10,724 nt of DNA from Ichthyophonus hoferi (taxonomy: Eukaryota > Opisthokonta > Ichthyosporea > Ichthyophonida > Ichthyophonidae), in contig NAOQ01000128.1 in assembly GCA_002751075.1 (NCBI GenBank), positions 12,462 through 23,185 of the forward strand, given 5' to 3'. The translations under genes and the position numbers were made by a program. The notes beneath the pieces were generated by a model. That model worked only from the letters and a program-made list of their open reading frames with translations. It was not told the DNA's origin and made no database searches. Positions within the stretch are counted from its first letter, which is position 1, and each line of letters begins with the position of its first letter. Positions 7,868 through 10,724 of this stretch are shown here, one piece after another.

Positions 7868-10272
7868 ATGAGAAGCATCTCATACCCATTGTCGGGGTGG
7901 TTTTTTCAAACACGATGGGGTAGAGTGACAACACCATGGTGGCTTATCTTATTGATTGGGCTTCAGATATATGTGCTGTGTAGTCTATCCAGTCATAGTT
8001 GCGGTATGTATAATTGAATATGTAATACTCTTGAAAGTTTAAGTTACCAACAACTTTTGAACAAGATACAGAATTGTTCATTGTAACAACAATCCACTAC
8101 AATTACAATACATCTATTATGAATAACACGGACATTACCCATGATATTTCTAGTACGTATATTAGCATACCTTCGTAAATATAGTTCACATATTCTTAAT
8201 TAGATTATCATCAGTACCATTACCTTTTCACCTTCTCTATATTAAACAAATCTAGTGGTTTACCCTTATAACTATTATAATTTACTGGCAGCTATCATAA
8301 GCAATATAAAAAGTAGCAATAAGTAATTAGAGGTGTGTCTTATGTTTAAGTAAACTGCAAGCAAATACACATGATATAAAAAGTACAACAATCAGATAAC
8401 ACATACTAATCTATCATTTAAATAAAGCTATAAATATGTAACATTACTACAAAATATAATAATACATCTATCTATACCAATGTGATTTTTTATTAAGAAC
8501 TCTATTTTTAAAATATAATAATTTCATTAATATTCTTACAACTAACACTGTTGGTAAAAGATCTCAGGTTGCCACTTCTAACAAAATACTGTAAACGTTT
8601 ATATGCAAGTATATTATAGAAACTAATAATATACATATATCATTTGATTGGAGCCCTCATAGCAACAGTCTTCTGTTTTAACAGACTCTAGACAACATAC
8701 TCCTTTGTAGTCCCTAGCATCAAGGGACGATCTCATAATCTTTGAAGTTAATTGAAATAGAATAGTGTTTAATATACAAAGCAATCCGACTACACCAATT
8801 GTAGACCACAAAATGAAAATCCACATATCTACCCGTATGATAGTCTATAATGTGGCATCTCTGCAACATACATGGCTGCATATTACTACTAATTACATTG
8901 ATACACACATTTTCAATATAGGTCCACGCGGGTTATTCTGTTTTTTCTCCCACTTATATCCTACCAATGGACATGGCAGTGAGCAGCGGTTCACAAGAAC
9001 CATGTCATCTATTGTTATCCAGCCAGAAGCTATCACTCCTCTTCAACAACCAATGCAAGTACTTGATATACATTCGAATCAACACCAATTACCAAAATTA
9101 TCAGCTCCATTGTCATGGAAACCACAGGCTAATCCTTTGTCCTTATATAATTGTACTTATGTTGTTAATTTTACTACGTCTAAGTATACAAGAGATAATT
9201 TTCTTCCCTTCTTATCTTCCAGAGGGCGAGTTCCATATGGAATACTGATAGGAAGACAGCTACCATTATCGCCAGATATGAACCAATCATATATGCATTC
9301 CACCCTTCCTAATGGTAGGAAATCATTCAATTCCAACTCACCTATGCCTGAAAGGCAAGGATTCCAGTCCAATAGAAAGAAAGTAGTAAATGAAAGGAAG
9401 CCATGGCACCCTGCCCTGTATACTTACCTAGGTAGTGAGGTGGCCTGTACCACATGGTATCACCCTGTCCATCCTGCTCCCCTTAAACCTATAGCCAGGC
9501 AAACGTGTGCACTACCATGGGGTATTTATGATTCAGGGCAGGCTATTATAGAAGCTGGCCTGAATGAGTCAAGAGAAGTGGTAGAAAATAAGCTGAGGGT
9601 GAACGGTAAAGACCTAATGTATGTTGATCCCCATGTGTTGTTATTAATGATGTCGTCAAGGCTAGTTAATTATAATCTTTTTAAAGGCAAGTAATTGGCC
9701 TGAATTAGTTAGTACTACACAGTGCTTCTCCAACAAGGTGCTTTGTATAAACATTAAACCAATCATTACTACGTGCTAATTGATAATAATATATGCTATG
9801 CTAACCATATATATTGATATTGTATAAATACGATAAAAGATATTAACAGTATAATATACTGCATTATATTTGAATATTTCTGTATATTTGATGTGTTATA
9901 TATATTTTATTCTCACAACTACGCAGTTATACCTACCTTAGCTATCAATAGGGCATGTACCTTATTAACACATCAAGAATATTAAAAATATCTTCCCTTA
10001 TAACTCATTTTATGTTACGTATTATACAGGGTTTATAAACCGACAGGTAGCATTGCTTCCAGGTCGGAATTCAACCCATAACTGTGATATAATTATAGAA
10101 TATCCGGCCATTCTCATGCAAAGAAAGCCCTTCCCAAACAACTACTACCATACACTTGTCGATGGCATATTTTCCACCTTTGTTCATCAGTATGTCTATT
10201 TTTCTGAGGCCTCATTAGTTGTGGATCAGGATAATTGCAAAAACATAGGCCTGGGAGATCGTGAAGAACGCG
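7868..10272 (+). CDS. Putative type II membrane glycosyltransferase, GT61/EOGT-like, 3' end outside window
   Basis: Exons: 7868-8003, 8922-9686, 10030-10272 (or 10284). All joins are phase 1, giving about 381 residues. Residues 1-23 are a short Arg-containing cytosolic tail. Residues 24-40 (WWLILLIGLQIYVLCSL) form a signal anchor, as in Golgi/ER glycosyltransferases. Residues 47-205 are a Ser/Pro/Asn/Gln-rich stem. Sequons at N122 (NCT), N128 (NFT), N166 (NQS), N260 (NES) and N314 (NST) fit a luminal location. Residues 275-301 (KDLMYVDP...RLVNYNLFKG) precede residues 320-356. That stretch contains NNYYHTLVDGIFSTFVHQYV, which resembles the NxYHHFCD motif at the start of the GT61 catalytic domain in EOGT-type enzymes. 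The exon 1 donor is a consensus GTATGT (8004). The exon 2 donor is GCAAGT (9687), since the nearby GT sites break the frame. The final donor is unclear: GTATAA at 10273 or GTGGTG at 10285. The rest of the catalytic domain is off-window. Gene structure is fairly sure; the family call is moderate and donor sugar and acceptor are unknown. Confidence 0.6.
8044..8826 (-). CDS. Speculative nested antisense gene: small Cys-rich single-pass membrane protein
   Basis: This lies wholly inside intron 1 of the plus-strand glycosyltransferase gene. Proposed exons on the minus strand: 8826-8635, 8588-8540, 8284-8224, 8113-8044, ending in TAA. Introns are GT-AG with donors GTATAT, GTAAGA and GTAATG; the first is only 46 nt. 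The phases match throughout (0, 1, 2), giving 123 residues. Residues 2-25 form one strong hydrophobic segment (IFILWSTIGVVGLLCILNT). After it comes a Cys-rich part with GVCC, EDCCYEG and, near the end, DCCYNEQFC. An in-frame TAG lies seven codons before the ATG, so the ATG is the first in its frame. No known family is recognised, there is no clear AATAAA after the stop, and AT-rich DNA offers many chance splice sites. The first exon is the most credible part and the last the least. Confidence 0.25.
9687..10029 (+). other. Probable GC-AG intron (343 nt) in the glycosyltransferase gene
   Basis: Exon 2 ends AAAG and is followed by GCAAGT, which is the consensus of the minor GC-AG class. The acceptor is TATACAG at 10023-10029. 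Splicing here is phase 1 and keeps exons 2 and 3 in one frame (NLFKG then FINRQVALLPG). Using the overlapping GT at 9691 would be phase 2 and would hit a TAA codon early in exon 3. Confidence 0.6.
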
Positions 10273-10284
10273 GTATAATTGAAG

Positions 10285-10680
10285 GTGGTGTTTTATGTTT
10301 ATATATATGGCAGTATGTGCTACAGTATGTATATATGTGTACATGCATACAGCCTAGTATGTTGTAAATAAAAAAATAAAAAGGAGTTTTCATAATAAAC
10401 AGAATCATTAGAAAAGAAAAATAATAGAAAAATAATATGATTTTTTGCTTGTTCGTATAGTGTTTGTTTATATTTAGTCAAACATAGAAATTATAAATAA
10501 ACGAGTGATTGGGTAGCTGCCAAGCAGCACGAATAATTTATTTATTTATGACACGTGATAGGTTAACTGGGTAATAAGGAAAGATATATCTATATATCTC
10601 AGTCTATGATGGTCACACAAGAAAGAAGATCAGAAATGTTGCTCAATTTAGTTTGATTGATAATTTATTGTAATTACTTC
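10285..10680. other. Probable intron of the glycosyltransferase gene, no coding signal
   Basis: AT-rich sequence after the last visible exon. The exon 3 frame stays open to 10367 but becomes low-complexity (repeated Tyr, Val, Met, Cys), as expected for read-through into an intron. No further acceptor plus coding segment was recognised before the right edge. Confidence 0.5.
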
Positions 10681-10724
10681 ATTTATTATTAATATTATTA
10701 TTATTATCACTATTACTATTACTA
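10681..10724. repeat. ATT/ACT trinucleotide microsatellite at right edge
   Basis: Runs of TTA/ATT units pass into ACT/ATT units up to the end of the window, so the full length is unknown. Confidence 0.85.

Noticed and set aside
7886-7946. Minus-strand ATG in a perfect Kozak context (GCCACCATGG) opposite glycosyltransferase exon 1
   Set aside because: The peptide is short and unremarkable, while the plus strand encodes a well-formed signal anchor that joins exon 2 in phase.
8720-8908. 62-codon minus-strand frame
   Set aside because: Overlaps the better membrane-helix frame on the same strand and shows no domain or splice support.
8967-9248. 93-codon plus-strand frame and the antisense frame at 9157-9372
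   Set aside because: Both are shadows of the long open exon 2 of the glycosyltransferase gene.
10053-10367. Whole 104-codon frame as a separate gene
   Set aside because: It has no ATG start; the open frame begins at an acceptor and is exon 3 of the upstream gene, with the last part read-through into intron.

Overview
The window is AT-rich eukaryotic nuclear DNA. Coding sequence is split into short exons by small introns, and the gaps hold AT and other simple repeats. I see no bacterial operon, CRISPR array, rRNA, tRNA, or recognisable transposon or virus copy. The protein similarity (animal-type THUMPD3, a Golgi/ER-type membrane glycosyltransferase) and the compact, intron-rich layout suggest an early-branching animal. 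A demosponge is my best guess, but this is an inference without any database search.

Left half (338-5073, minus strand): nine consecutive exons of a THUMPD3-type tRNA guanine-N2 methyltransferase. All eight internal introns are GT-AG and the phases agree from the ATG on. They cover about 310 residues: the THUMP region and the first half of the Rossmann methyltransferase. The C-terminal catalytic part must lie beyond base 1, where only a 30-bp tandem repeat, an (AG)n tract and AT-rich intron are seen.

Middle (5074-7867): about 2.8 kb with no convincing gene. Just upstream of THUMPD3 is a cluster of TAATC/GATTA/ATCGC words with an 8-bp inverted repeat, which may be its promoter or enhancer. 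Further on are a small foldback (6849-6917) and a 63-codon open frame with a signal-peptide-like start.

Right part (7868 to beyond 10272, plus strand): a second, divergently transcribed gene. Exon 1 encodes a type II signal anchor, exon 2 a long stem rich in Ser/Pro/Asn/Gln with several N-glycosylation sequons, and exon 3 a segment with a YYHTLVD motif like that of GT61 (EOGT-like) glycosyltransferases. Exons 2 and 3 are best joined through a non-canonical GC-AG intron, and the rest of the gene runs off the right edge. Intron 1 of this gene may carry a small nested antisense gene (8044-8826, minus) for a 123-residue cysteine-rich membrane protein. That model is speculative.

The two main genes do not obviously work together. 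One acts on tRNA in the cytosol or nucleus, the other on glycans in the secretory pathway. They are simply head-to-head neighbours about 2.8 kb apart.
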